DNA from: Pseudomonas sp. B6002
Lineage (GTDB): Bacteria; Pseudomonadota; Gammaproteobacteria; Pseudomonadales; Pseudomonadaceae
Length of the DNA: 64,000 nt
Direction of reading: 5' to 3'
NCBI RefSeq assembly: GCF_013385985.1
Contig: NZ_JACAOY010000002.1
Coordinates: 62,001 to 126,000, forward strand
Shown: positions 54,605-63,721 of the stretch, piece by piece
How positions within the stretch are numbered: position 1 is the stretch's first letter
Layout: each line of letters begins with the position of its first letter
The notes under the pieces: model-generated
What the model was told of the DNA's origin: nothing
What the model saw: only the letters and a program-made list of their open reading frames with translations
Databases searched by the model: none
Translations under genes and position numbers: made by a program

Positions 54605-55927
54605 GTGAACCAGAACTGGCATGGCACCCTGATCCGCCACATGCTTCTGTTGATCACCGGCTGCCTGTTGGTGGGCCTGGTCAGCGGTTATTACGGCTGG
54701 AGCCTGGCCGTCGGTATCGGCCTGTACCTGGGCTGGACCCTCAAGCAACTGTTGCGCCTGCATGAATGGCTGCGCCAGCACAAACCCGATGAAGCGCCAC
54801 CCGACGGCTACGGCCTGTGGGGCGAGGTGTTCGACAGCATCTACCACCTGCAACGCCGCGACCAACGGGTCCGCGGGCGCCTGCAAGCGGTGATCGACCG
54901 CGTGCAAGAGTCCACTGCCGCGCTCAAAGACGCGGTGATCATGCTCGACAGCGACGGCAACCTGGAATGGTGGAACCGCGCCGCCGAGACCTTGCTGGGC
55001 CTCAAGACACCCCAGGACAGCGGCCAACCGGTGACCAACCTGGTGCGCCACCCGCGCTTCAAGGAGTACTTCGAACAGGAGAACTACGAAGAAGCCCTGG
55101 AAATCCCCTCGCCCACCAACGACCGCGTGCGCATCCAGCTGTACCTGACGCGCTACGGCAACAATGAACACTTGATGCTGGTGCGCGATGTCACCCGCAT
55201 CCACCAGCTTGAGCAGATGCGCAAAGACTTCGTCGCCAACGTTTCCCACGAACTGCGCACGCCGTTGACGGTGATCTGCGGTTACCTGGAGACGCTGCTG
55301 GACAACGTCGACGAGATCAACCCGCGCTGGAGCCGTGCCCTGCAGCAAATGCAGCAGCAAGGTTCACGCATGCAGACCCTGCTCAACGACCTGCTGTTGC
55401 TGGCCAAGCTGGAGGCCACCGATTACCCGTCGGACAACCACCCGGTGGCCGTGCAAAGCCTGTTGCAGACCATCAAGAACGACGCCCAGGCCCTTTCCGG
55501 CCAGCGCGGACAACAGATCACCCTGGAGGCCGACCCGGCCGTGCTGCTCAAAGGCAGTGAAGGCGAGTTGCGCAGCGCTTTTTCCAACCTGGTGTTCAAC
55601 GCCGTGAAATACACCCAGGACAAGGGCAATATCCGCATCCGCTGGTGGGCCGACGAGCACGGCGCGCACCTCAGCGTGCAGGATTCGGGTATCGGCATCG
55701 ACGCCAAGCACCTGCCGCGCCTGACCGAGCGTTTCTACCGTGTGGACTCCAGCCGCAACTCCAACACCGGCGGCACCGGGCTCGGCCTGGCCATCGTCAA
55801 GCACGTGTTGCTGCGCCACCGTGCGCGCCTGGAGATCAGCAGCGTGCTGGGCCATGGCAGTACCTTTACCTGCCACTTTCCCCCGGTGCAGATGACCCGT
55901 TCGCGGCTGGTCGAAAATGATGAATAA
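54605..55927 (+). CDS. phoR: Phosphate-regulon sensor kinase PhoR
   Basis: A 440-aa membrane histidine kinase: two N-terminal helices (about 11-42), a PAS-like region (about 95-190), HisKA with phospho-acceptor H215 in FVANVSHELRTPLTVI, and an ATPase domain (N, G1, G2 boxes; GTGLGLAIVKHVL). The start is a GTG with AAGGA 11 bp upstream; no ATG fits. It partners PhoB and is restrained by the Pst-PhoU complex when phosphate is plentiful. Confidence 0.96.
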   Translation: MNQNWHGTLIRHMLLLITGCLLVGLVSGYYGWSLAVGIGLYLGWTLKQLLRLHEWLRQHKPDEAPPDGYGLWGEVFDSIYHLQRRDQRVRGRLQAVIDRVQESTAALKDAVIMLDSDGNLEWWNRAAETLLGLKTPQDSGQPVTNLVRHPRFKEYFEQENYEEALEIPSPTNDRVRIQLYLTRYGNNEHLMLVRDVTRIHQLEQMRKDFVANVSHELRTPLTVICGYLETLLDNVDEINPRWSRALQQMQQQGSRMQTLLNDLLLLAKLEATDYPSDNHPVAVQSLLQTIKNDAQALSGQRGQQITLEADPAVLLKGSEGELRSAFSNLVFNAVKYTQDKGNIRIRWWADEHGAHLSVQDSGIGIDAKHLPRLTERFYRVDSSRNSNTGGTGLGLAIVKHVLLRHRARLEISSVLGHGSTFTCHFPPVQMTRSRLVENDE

Positions 55928-55947
55928 CCTGAAGTAACAGTTGCCCG

Positions 55948-56040
55948 GTGTGGGAGCTGGCTTGCCTGCGATGACATTGGCACAGCCAATAGAGAGCTCG
56001 CCTGACACTCCGCTATCGCCGGCAAGCCAGCTCCTACAGG
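55948..56040. repeat. REP pair after phoR
   Basis: GTGTGGGAGCTGGCTTGCCT and GCCGGCAAGCCAGCTCCTAC face each other with about 50 bp between. It ends the phoBR transcript region. Confidence 0.85.
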
Positions 56041-56186
56041 GGTTCGGCTATACGACTTTCCACGTCCCACCCGGCAGCGGGCACTAGGCAAGCGCCCCGT
56101 CAGCCGCTACATTGGCCGACTTGCGCCCGCCTTTGCGGCCCACCTGCCACCCCTTATTGAACACACGGAACCTGCAAAACCCCATC

Positions 56187-57527
56187 ATGGACCCTTCCCC
56201 TGGTATCACCCTCGCCACACTCTTCGCCGACTTCGGCATGATTCTTTTTGCACTGATCCTGGTACTGCTCAACGGTTTCTTCGTTGCGGCGGAATTTGCC
56301 ATGGTCAAACTGCGTGCCACCCGGGTCGAGGCCATTGCCCACAAGAACGGTTGGCGCGGGCAGATCCTGCGCACCGTGCACAGCCAGCTCGACGCTTACC
56401 TGTCGGCCTGCCAGTTGGGTATCACCCTCGCCTCCCTGGGCCTGGGCTGGGTCGGTGAGCCGGCCTTCGCGCACATCCTCGAGCCGCTGCTGGGCGCCGT
56501 CGGTGTGCAATCGCCGGAAGTGATCAAGGGCGTGTCGTTCTTTGCGGCGTTCTTCGTGATTTCCTACCTGCACATCGTGGTCGGCGAGTTGGCGCCCAAA
56601 TCCTGGGCCATCCGCAAACCCGAGTTGCTGTCGCTGTGGACGGCGGTGCCGCTGTACCTGTTCTACTGGGCCATGTACCCGGCGATCTACCTGCTCAATG
56701 CCAGCGCCAACGCGATCCTGCGCATTGCCGGCCAGGGTGAGCCTGGCCCGCACCATGAACACCATTACAGCCGCGAAGAACTCAAGCTGATCCTGCACTC
56801 CAGCCGTGGCCAGGACCCGAGCGACCAAGGCATGCGCGTGCTGGCCTCGGCCGTGGAAATGGGCGAACTGGAAGTGGTGGACTGGGCTAATTCCCGGGAA
56901 GACCTGGTAACCCTGGATTTCAACGCCCCGCTCAAGGAAATCCTCGCGCTGTTCCGTCGCCACAAATTCAGCCGCTATCCGGTGTACGACGCCGATCGCA
57001 ACGAATTCGTGGGCCTGTTGCATATCAAGGACCTGCTGCTGGAACTGGCCGCTCTGGACCACATTCCCGAGTCGTTCAACCTGGCCGAGCTGACCCGCCC
57101 GCTGGAGCGTGTATCGCGGCATATGCCGCTGTCGCAACTGCTGGAGCAGTTCCGCAAAGGCGGCGCGCACTTCGCCCTGGTGGAAGAGGCCGACGGCAAG
57201 ATCATCGGCTACCTCACCATGGAAGACGTGCTGGAAGTGCTGGTGGGCGATATCCAGGACGAACATCGCAAGGCCGAACGCGGCATCCTGGCGTACCAGC
57301 CGGGCAAGTTGCTGGTGCGCGGCGACACGCCGCTGTTCAAGGTGGAGCGCCTGCTGGGCGTGGACCTGGACCACATCGAAGCCGAAACCCTGGCCGGCCT
57401 GATCTACGACACGCTCAAGCGCGTGCCGGAAGAGGAAGAAGTGCTGGAAGTGGAAGGCCTGCGCATCATCATCAAGAAGATGAAAGGCCCGAAAATTGTG
57501 CTGGCCAAGGTCCTGCTGCTCGACTAA
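56187..57527 (+). CDS. CNNM/CorC-type membrane protein with CBS domains
   Basis: A 446-aa protein: a DUF21/CNNM membrane part with about four helices (about 15-200; NGFFVAAEFAMVKLRATRVE is the family signature), two CBS domains (about 220-345), and the CorC/HlyC C-terminal domain (about 360-440). Such proteins act in Mg2+/cobalt balance or as hemolysin-like transporters; the substrate here is unknown. I chose the ATG at 56187; upstream in frame there is no Shine-Dalgarno. Not clearly tied to phoR. Confidence 0.9.
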   Translation: MDPSPGITLATLFADFGMILFALILVLLNGFFVAAEFAMVKLRATRVEAIAHKNGWRGQILRTVHSQLDAYLSACQLGITLASLGLGWVGEPAFAHILEPLLGAVGVQSPEVIKGVSFFAAFFVISYLHIVVGELAPKSWAIRKPELLSLWTAVPLYLFYWAMYPAIYLLNASANAILRIAGQGEPGPHHEHHYSREELKLILHSSRGQDPSDQGMRVLASAVEMGELEVVDWANSREDLVTLDFNAPLKEILALFRRHKFSRYPVYDADRNEFVGLLHIKDLLLELAALDHIPESFNLAELTRPLERVSRHMPLSQLLEQFRKGGAHFALVEEADGKIIGYLTMEDVLEVLVGDIQDEHRKAERGILAYQPGKLLVRGDTPLFKVERLLGVDLDHIEAETLAGLIYDTLKRVPEEEEVLEVEGLRIIIKKMKGPKIVLAKVLLLD

Positions 57528-57533
57528 ACACCC

Positions 57534-57623
57534 CCTGTAGGAGCCCGGCTTGCTGGCGATAGCGACCGTGGAAACAGTGATGTTCTCACTGGCCCCATCG
57601 CCGGCAAGCCGGGCTCCTACAGG
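57534..57623. repeat. REP pair running into the M23 peptidase stop codon
   Basis: CCTGTAGGAGCCCGGCTTGC (57534-57553) and GCAAGCCGGGCTCCTACAGG (57604-57623) are perfect reverse complements, a 20-bp arm length. The right arm contains the last codons and stop of the minus-strand M23 peptidase gene. Confidence 0.9.
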
Positions 57624-58288
57624 CCTGCTGCAAAATTGGGCAGCGTGCCCACCGGCTGGTTGAATTCATACGGAATCGATACCAGCCCCGCCTCCGTGGC
57701 GCGCTGCACCACAAAATGCAGGTGCGGCCCGCTGCTGTTGCCAGTATTGCCCGACAGCGCCAGTGGGCTTCCCACACTCACACGCTGCCCTACCCGGACA
57801 CTCACCGAACCTTGCTTAAGGTGCAGGTACACTGCCTCGCTGCCGTCGTCATGGCGCACCCGTACAAAATTCCCCGACGCATCATTGCCACGCCCGACTT
57901 GCTCGTTCTCGGTTTTCACCACCATGCCATTGCGCGCCGCAATGATCGGCGTGCCTTCGGGCATGGCGATGTCCATGGCGTAGCGGCTTTTGGCGTCGGT
58001 ATGGCTGAAGCTGCCGTTGGGCCCTTGGGTGAGGCGAAACGGGCCACCACGCCAGGGCAGCGGGTAGCGGTAGGCTTGTGGTGAATAAGTCGGCTTGGGC
58101 ACTCCAGGCATCGGGGGTTTCACGCGTTCAACCCTGCGCTCCTGGATCACAAACGCTTGGGCGCCCGGGGTATGCCGGTCACTGAAGAACACCACGCCAT
58201 TGGCATCGGTGGATTTGTAGAGGGTCATGGCTTGGGCCGACAAAGCGACCGTCGCCAGCCCACTGCACAGCAATAAGCGCACGAGCAT
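57617..58288 (-). CDS. M23-family (LytM) metallopeptidase with DUF4124
   Basis: A 223-aa secreted protein: signal peptide (LVRLLLCSGLATVALSAQAM), a small DUF4124 domain (TLYKSTDANGVVFFSDRHTP, about 20-50) and a LytM/M23 domain at about 95-215 with H-x-x-x-D (HTDAKSRYAMD) and the HLHFV motif (SSGPHLHFVVQ) for zinc. It would cut peptidoglycan cross-bridges. The last few residues and the stop lie in a REP arm. Confidence 0.92.
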   Translation of the reverse strand: MLVRLLLCSGLATVALSAQAMTLYKSTDANGVVFFSDRHTPGAQAFVIQERRVERVKPPMPGVPKPTYSPQAYRYPLPWRGGPFRLTQGPNGSFSHTDAKSRYAMDIAMPEGTPIIAARNGMVVKTENEQVGRGNDASGNFVRVRHDDGSEAVYLHLKQGSVSVRVGQRVSVGSPLALSGNTGNSSGPHLHFVVQRATEAGLVSIPYEFNQPVGTLPNFAAGL

Positions 58289-58348
58289 AGCGTGAACCTG
58301 CCGAGATGACTGAGCGGCAGGTTAGCGCGGTTTGATGACAACTTTTGT

Positions 58349-58648
58349 TTAGGCTGGCAGCCCGTTGAAACAGATATCCACGTTCATTTGCGCAGCCGCC
58401 GATAGATTGACCAAGGCGTCCAGAGAGAGCTTGTCGATCTTGCCAGTGAGGACGTCGTTAAGTCGGGGCTGGCTGATGCCCAATCTGTGTGCCGCATCTT
58501 TTTGAGAAAGCTCCCAGCTGCGAATGACCTGGCACAGCTCCAACAGCAATTTTGAACGCAGCCGCATATTGGCAGCTTGCTGGGGCGTATCTTCCAGCGC
58601 GTCCCAAACACAGCTGAAACGCTCACCGTAAACTTTTTGATTGGTCAT
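58349..58648 (-). CDS. higA: HigA-like antitoxin (XRE family)
   Basis: A 99-aa protein with a helix-turn-helix in the middle (ELSQKDAAHRLGISQPRLND, about 46-65), as in MqsA/HigA-type antitoxins of the RelE partner group. It is 4 bp downstream of the toxin gene, the usual HigBA order (toxin first). It should bind and silence the toxin and repress the operon. Confidence 0.88.
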   Translation of the reverse strand: MTNQKVYGERFSCVWDALEDTPQQAANMRLRSKLLLELCQVIRSWELSQKDAAHRLGISQPRLNDVLTGKIDKLSLDALVNLSAAAQMNVDICFNGLPA

Positions 58649-58652
58649 GGGC

Positions 58653-58976
58653 TCAACCTAACTCCTGCAACCTGGCGCGAGCCAGCTCGATATCTCGCCC
58701 TTCGGTTTTTTGTGTGGTCTTGCGCAGCGCGTGCAGCACATAGATGGCCTCTGGCCGGTTGACCACATAAAACACTCGAAAAGCTCCTGATTCCTCAGTG
58801 ATCCGAATTTCGCTGACCCCCCTCCCGATAGTCTTCATCGGTTTGCAATCAAAAGGCTGTTCACCCTGCTGCAATAGATCCAACTGAAAGCCGGCAGCCC
58901 TTCGGGCGTCGAGAGGGAATTCTTTGAGATCCTTGAGCGAGCTGCCTAGAAACACCACATCCTTGTGCCTTGGCAT
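58653..58976 (-). CDS. higB: HigB-like toxin (phage Gp49/RelE superfamily)
   Basis: A 107-aa RelE-superfamily mRNA interferase of the Gp49-like group. Motifs: MPRHKDVVFLGSSLKDLKEF, then ISEIRITEESGAFRVFYVV-type core and LHALRKTTQKT near the end, matching HigB/Gp49. The start has a strong AAAGGAG site. First gene of the toxin-antitoxin pair; stands apart from its neighbours, consistent with acquisition. Confidence 0.9.
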   Translation of the reverse strand: MPRHKDVVFLGSSLKDLKEFPLDARRAAGFQLDLLQQGEQPFDCKPMKTIGRGVSEIRITEESGAFRVFYVVNRPEAIYVLHALRKTTQKTEGRDIELARARLQELG

Positions 58977-59163
58977 TGACTTCTCCTTTCCTGGAAAGAA
59001 GAAGCCTAATCAACGATTCAACCAGAGGCGGTGCGGGTGTGTTTCAAGGCATAGCAAAAGCTCGAAAACACTGACGCGTTATCGGGAGGCTATATCGAAA
59101 CAGATATAAATCAAGCGACCTTACGGGAATCAGACGGTCGGTCGATTCCCTTGATTCAGGCGA

Positions 59164-60072
59164 TCAAGCGCCCGGCACGAAGTGCTTTTGCGCCGTGCCG
59201 CGTGCGATCAGGCGGGAGATGTAGTCGAGCTTCTGCGCGTCCTGGTCGATGAAGCGGAAGGTCAGTTGCAGCCAGTCGCTGTCGGGCTTGGGCTCGTAGG
59301 CGACGATAGCGTGCAGGTAGCCGTTGAGGCGCGCCACTTCGGCGTTGTCACCTTGCTCAAGGTCGAGCACCGCGCTTTCCAGTACCTGAGGCAGGACTTC
59401 ACCACGGCGTACCACCAGCAGCGCTTCCTTGATGCTCAGCGCCTTGATCACGCATTGCTGGTTGCCGCTGGACAAGCGCAGTTGGCCTTGGCCACGACCG
59501 CCCGCCGGCGCGGCAGCAGGTGCCTGGACCGGTGGGCTGTTGAGCAGGCCTTTGCTCGGTGCGGGTGCCGCTGCGGCCACCGGTGCCGGGCGTACTGCTT
59601 CGGGCTTGCCGCCGGTCAGGGCGCTCAAGGAGTCGTTACCGAAAGCCGAGCTCATCTTGGTCGGGGCACTGGCGATCAGGGCGTCGAGGCGGCCGATCTT
59701 GTGCAGGGCCTGCTTGACCTTGTTCAACAATTGCTCGTTGGTGAACGGCTTGCTGACGTAGCCGGAGACGCCGGCCTGAATCGCCTGGACCACGTTTTCC
59801 TTGTCGCCACGGCTGGTCACCATCACGAAAGGCATGGCCTTGAGATGGGCTTGCTCACGGCACCAGGTCAGCAGCTCCAGGCCCGACATTTCCGGCATTT
59901 CCCAGTCGCACAGCACCAGGTCGAAGGTCTCGCGCATCAGGATGGCCTGGGCCTTTTTGCCGTTTACCGCATCTTCAATCTTGATCCCGGGGAAGTAGTT
60001 GCGCAGGCACTTCTTCACCAGGTCGCGGATAAACGAGGCGTCATCCACCACCAATACACTGACTTTACTCAT
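59164..60072 (-). CDS. CheY-like response regulator with extra C-terminal domain
   Basis: A 302-aa protein: CheY receiver at about 1-125 with D10/D11 and phospho-site D56 (LVLCDWEMP), T-x-S and K at the expected places, an Ala/Pro-rich linker (about 160-200), and a C-terminal domain (about 200-300; QCVIKALSIKEALLVVRRGE, LQLTFRFIDQDAQKLDYISR) resembling a PilZ-type fold. No kinase is adjacent. The output is unknown; a link to c-di-GMP or phosphate signalling is possible but unproved. Confidence 0.85.
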   Translation of the reverse strand: MSKVSVLVVDDASFIRDLVKKCLRNYFPGIKIEDAVNGKKAQAILMRETFDLVLCDWEMPEMSGLELLTWCREQAHLKAMPFVMVTSRGDKENVVQAIQAGVSGYVSKPFTNEQLLNKVKQALHKIGRLDALIASAPTKMSSAFGNDSLSALTGGKPEAVRPAPVAAAAPAPSKGLLNSPPVQAPAAAPAGGRGQGQLRLSSGNQQCVIKALSIKEALLVVRRGEVLPQVLESAVLDLEQGDNAEVARLNGYLHAIVAYEPKPDSDWLQLTFRFIDQDAQKLDYISRLIARGTAQKHFVPGA

Positions 60073-60194
60073 CGACCCTTCACCCTATAAACGGCACGCA
60101 AGACGCCTGACTGATGGCATTTTGCCAAAACTCGGTAGTCACAGTCGGACTTTATTACCCCGGCTGCGCAAAAAATTCATGTGCCACAAACAAA

Positions 60195-60219
60195 AACGCC
60201 CGGCCTGAGGCCGGGCGTT
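60195..60219 (-). terminator. Rho-independent terminator after phoU
   Basis: AACGCCCGGCC (60195-60205) and GGCCGGGCGTT (60209-60219) form a perfect 11-bp stem with a 3-base loop. On the minus strand it is followed by TTTTTGTTTG, closing the pst-phoU operon. Confidence 0.9.
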
Positions 60220-60235
60220 AATTTCTCGGGCAACC

Positions 60236-60997
60236 TTACTTATCGTCAGGTTCGCCCGGAACATTAGGGATTTGGTCGGCTGTGCCTTCAACTTCGGCTT
60301 TCATGCGCTTGAGGCCCATGTGCCGCACGTCGGTGCCGCGCACCAGGTAGATCACCAGCTCAGAGATGTTGCGCGCGTGGTCGCCGATACGCTCCAGGGA
60401 ACGCAGCACCCAGATAATGTTCAAGACCCGCGAGATAGAGCGTGGGTCTTCCATCATGTAGGTGGCCAGCTCACGCAACGCCGTCTTGTATTCGCGGTCA
60501 ATGATCTTGTCGTACTGCGCCACCGACAACGCCAGTTCGGCGTCGAAGCGGGCAAACGCGTCCAGAGCATCGCGCACCATGTTGCGCACCTGGTCGCCGA
60601 TATGGCGCACTTCCACATAACCGCGCGGGGCTTCGCCTTCTTCGCACAGCTGGATGGCACGGCGGGCGATCTTGGTGGCTTCGTCGCCGATGCGCTCCAG
60701 GTCGATCACCGACTTGGAGATGCTGATGATCAAACGCAGGTCGGAGGCCGCTGGTTGGCGACGGGCCAGAATGCGCAGGCACTCTTCGTCGATGTTGCGC
60801 TCCATCTGGTTGATCTGGTCATCGATCTCGCGCACTTGCTGGGCCAGGCCCGAGTCGGCCTCGATCAGCGCGGTGACGGCGTCGTTGACTTGCTTCTCCA
60901 CCAGCCCGCCCATCGCCAGGAGGTGGCTGCGCACTTCCTCAAGCTCGGCGTTGAACTGCGCGGAGATGTGATGGGTAAGGCCTTCTTTGCTAATCAT
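60236..60997 (-). CDS. phoU: Phosphate-signalling protein PhoU
   Basis: A 253-aa all-helical protein with the two repeated PhoU modules (each with the E-x-x-x-D metal motif; e.g. RIGDEATKIARRAIQL and RIGDHARNISELVIYL). It mediates between Pst and PhoR to turn the Pho response off. The ATG at 60997 has AAGGACAC upstream on its strand; longer upstream frame is pstB read otherwise. Last gene of the operon before the terminator. Confidence 0.95.
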   Translation of the reverse strand: MISKEGLTHHISAQFNAELEEVRSHLLAMGGLVEKQVNDAVTALIEADSGLAQQVREIDDQINQMERNIDEECLRILARRQPAASDLRLIISISKSVIDLERIGDEATKIARRAIQLCEEGEAPRGYVEVRHIGDQVRNMVRDALDAFARFDAELALSVAQYDKIIDREYKTALRELATYMMEDPRSISRVLNIIWVLRSLERIGDHARNISELVIYLVRGTDVRHMGLKRMKAEVEGTADQIPNVPGEPDDK

Positions 60998-61068
60998 GTG
61001 GGTGTCCTTGGAGCGTCCGGTAAGGTGCGGAGAACCGCAGCATTCAGTGCAATCAGAACCAGCGTGCT

Positions 61069-61902
61069 CTAGCCATAGCGACCGGTGATGTAGTCTTCGG
61101 TCTGCTTCTTGGCCGGGTTGGTGAACAGAGTATCGGTGTCGCCGAATTCCACCAGCTTGCCCATGTACATGAACGCGGTGTAGTCGGAAACCCGTGCCGC
61201 CTGTTGCATGTTGTGGGTCACGATCACAATGGTGAACTTGGACTTGAGCTCGTAGATCAGTTCTTCGACTTTCAGCGTAGAGATCGGGTCGAGTGCCGAG
61301 CACGGTTCGTCGAGCAGCAATACTTCCGGCTCCACGGCGATGGTACGGGCGATCACCAGACGTTGCTGCTGGCCACCGGACAGACCGAGTGCCGAGTCGT
61401 GCAGACGGTCCTTGACCTCGTCCCACAGCGCCGCACCTTTCAACGCCCACTCAACGGCTTCGTCGAGGATGCGTTTCTTGTTGATGCCCTGGATGCGCAG
61501 GCCGTAGACCACGTTTTCGTAGATGGTCTTGGGGAACGGGTTGGGCTTCTGGAACACCATGCCCACGCGGCGACGCAGCTCGGCCACGTCTTCGCCCTTA
61601 CGGTAGATGTTGCTGCCGTAGAGGTTGATGGCGCCTTCCACACGGCAACCGTCCACCAAGTCGTTCATGCGGTTGAAGGTACGCAGCAGCGTGGACTTGC
61701 CGCAGCCCGACGGGCCGATGAAGGCGGTCACGCGCTGCTTGGGGATGTTCATGCTGACGTCGAACAGCGCCTGCTTTTCACCGTAGAACAGGCTCAGGCC
61801 CGGGACTTCGATGGCCACGGTTTCCTGGGCCAGGCTCAGGCTCTGCTTGTCGCGACCCAGGGCAGACATGTTGATGCCGTGGGTAGGGGTTTCGTGTTGC
61901 AT
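61069..61902 (-). CDS. pstB: Phosphate ABC transporter ATPase PstB
   Basis: A 277-aa ATPase: Walker A GPSGCGKS in [20 protein letters not shown], signature [20 protein letters not shown], Walker [17 protein letters not shown], switch histidine in [19 protein letters not shown]. It drives Pst phosphate uptake. phoU follows after 71 bp; a 133-bp gap with a REP hairpin separates it from pstA. Confidence 0.97.
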   Translation of the reverse strand: MQHETPTHGINMSALGRDKQSLSLAQETVAIEVPGLSLFYGEKQALFDVSMNIPKQRVTAFIGPSGCGKSTLLRTFNRMNDLVDGCRVEGAINLYGSNIYRKGEDVAELRRRVGMVFQKPNPFPKTIYENVVYGLRIQGINKKRILDEAVEWALKGAALWDEVKDRLHDSALGLSGGQQQRLVIARTIAVEPEVLLLDEPCSALDPISTLKVEELIYELKSKFTIVIVTHNMQQAARVSDYTAFMYMGKLVEFGDTDTLFTNPAKKQTEDYITGRYG

Positions 61903-61922
61903 GGGATGCTCCCTGTGCTGTT

Positions 61923-62012
61923 GTGTGGGAGGGGGCTTGCCCCCGATGGCAGTGTGTCAGTCAGCACATCTGTTTCTGATCCGCCGCTATCGGGGGCAAG
62001 CCCCCTCCCACA
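61923..62012. repeat. REP hairpin between pstA and pstB
   Basis: TGTGGGAGGGGGCTTGCCCC and GGGGCAAGCCCCCTCCCACA are perfect reverse complements. This is a GGGGGCTTGCC subtype, different from most REP copies in the window. It may set the pstA/pstB expression ratio by protecting the upstream mRNA. Confidence 0.88.
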
Positions 62013-62035
62013 TTTATTCTGCGTTGACTTATAAA

Positions 62036-63706
62036 TCAGCTATCCAGCGCTTTGTATTTCTCGCGCAGGTGGTTACGAATCCACACTGCCGACAGGTTAA
62101 GCGTGGCGATCACCAGCACCAGCAGCAAGGCGGTGGCGTACACCAGTGGCCGTGCGGCTTCGACGTTCGGGCTCTGGAAGCCGACGTCATAAATATGGAA
62201 GCCCAAGTGCATGATCTTCTGGTCCAGGTGCAGGTACGGGTAGTTGCCATCCAGCGGCAGCGACGGCGCCAGCTTCACCACACCGACCAGCATCAGCGGC
62301 GCCACTTCACCGGCGGCACGGGCCACGGCGAGGATCATGCCGGTCATCATTGCCGGGCTGGCCATCGGCAGCACGATTTTCCACAGCGTTTCCGCCTTGG
62401 TCGCGCCCAATGCCAGGGAGCCTTCACGCACGGTGCGAGGAATTCGCGCCAGGCCTTCTTCAGTGGCCACGATCACCACCGGCACTGCCAGCAGCGCCAG
62501 GGTCAGTGAAGCCCACAACAGGCCCGGGGTACCGAAGGTCGGTGCCGGCAAGGCTTCGGCGAAGAACAGGCGGTCAACCGAACCACCCAGTACATACACG
62601 AAGAAGCCCAGGCCGAACACGCCGTAGACGATGGCCGGTACGCCCGCCAGGTTGTTCACCGCAATGCGGATAACCCGCGTCAGGGTGTTCTGCTTGGCGT
62701 ATTCACGCAGGTACACCGCCGCCAGTACGCCGAACGGGGTCACGATCATCGCCATGATCAAGGTCATCATCACGGTACCGAAGATGGCCGGGAAGATCCC
62801 GCCTTCGGTGTTGGCTTCCCGCGGGTCGTCGCTGAGGAACTCCCAGACCTTGCTGAAGTAGAAGCCGATCTTGGTCATGGTGCCCATGGCGTTCGGCTGG
62901 TAGGCGTGCACCACTTTGCCGATGCCGATTTCCACTTCCTTGCCGTTGCCATCGCGGGCCGTCAGCGAGTCGCGGTTGAACTGGGTGTGCAGGTCAGCCA
63001 GGCGCGCTTCGATCTCTTTATAGCGGTTGTTCAGCTCGGCACGGCCAGTGTCCATGTCGGCCTGGGCGGTGGCGTCGAGCTTGCCTTCCAGCTCCAGCTT
63101 GCGACCGTGCAGGCGGATGCGCTCCAGCCCGGCGTTGATCGCGCCGATATCGGTTTTTTCCAGGCTTTTGAGCTGGGCCGCCAGCTTGTTCACACGGTCG
63201 ACACGCGCCTGCAGCTCAGGCCATGCGGCCTCGCCTTCAGCAATGACCTTGCCGTCCTGCTTGACGTTGACCAGGGTGCCGTAGAAGTTGCCCCACTCGC
63301 GACGCTCGATGGCCATCAACTCGACCGGCTTGGTCTGGTCCTTCAACCATTCGCCGACGATCCAGGTGAAGTCGTTGCCGTTCAGGTCCCGGTTACCGAC
63401 CTTGATCAGCTCGCGGGTCATGAATTCCGGGCCTTGCTCCGGCACAGGCAGGCCAGCGCTTTTCAGGCGCTCGCGCGGCACTTCTTCCTTCTGCACCACT
63501 TCGCCGATGACGATATGGTTTTCCAGACCCGGCACGCTGTAGTTGGCCTGGATCAGGTCGGCCGGCCAGAAGTGGCCGAGGCCACGCACGGCAATCACCG
63601 CCAGCAAACCAATGGTCATGATGACCGCGATGGACACCGCGCCACCGCTGATCCAGACGCCGGGGGCGCCGCTCTTGAACCATCCATTCAGGGAGTTCTG
63701 TTTCAC
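62036..63706 (-). CDS. pstA: Phosphate ABC transporter permease PstA (long form)
   Basis: A 556-aa permease, about 260 residues longer than E. coli PstA. One helix near the N-terminus (AVSIAVIMTIGLLAVIAVRG, about 22-41), a large inserted periplasmic domain (about 45-285; DUF3333-like with coiled-coil features such as ELNNRYKEIEARLADLHTQ), then the usual permease core (about 300-550; TLIMAMIVTPFGVLAAVYLR and the EAA loop ARIPRTVREGSLALGATKAE). The long form is usual for pseudomonads. It overlaps nothing; pstC ends 15 bp upstream. Confidence 0.95.
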   Translation of the reverse strand: MKQNSLNGWFKSGAPGVWISGGAVSIAVIMTIGLLAVIAVRGLGHFWPADLIQANYSVPGLENHIVIGEVVQKEEVPRERLKSAGLPVPEQGPEFMTRELIKVGNRDLNGNDFTWIVGEWLKDQTKPVELMAIERREWGNFYGTLVNVKQDGKVIAEGEAAWPELQARVDRVNKLAAQLKSLEKTDIGAINAGLERIRLHGRKLELEGKLDATAQADMDTGRAELNNRYKEIEARLADLHTQFNRDSLTARDGNGKEVEIGIGKVVHAYQPNAMGTMTKIGFYFSKVWEFLSDDPREANTEGGIFPAIFGTVMMTLIMAMIVTPFGVLAAVYLREYAKQNTLTRVIRIAVNNLAGVPAIVYGVFGLGFFVYVLGGSVDRLFFAEALPAPTFGTPGLLWASLTLALLAVPVVIVATEEGLARIPRTVREGSLALGATKAETLWKIVLPMASPAMMTGMILAVARAAGEVAPLMLVGVVKLAPSLPLDGNYPYLHLDQKIMHLGFHIYDVGFQSPNVEAARPLVYATALLLVLVIATLNLSAVWIRNHLREKYKALDS

Positions 63707-63721
63707 AGACTTCTACCTTTC

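Noticed and set aside
54597-54608. Mini-ORF ATG TTT AAG TGA just before phoR
   Set aside because: It is only three codons and overlaps the GTG start of phoR; there is no evidence that it is a leader peptide.
59091-59108. TATATC/GATATA inverted repeat as an operator of the toxin-antitoxin pair
   Set aside because: It lies about 115 bp upstream of the toxin start with no clear promoter arrangement; possible but unsupported.
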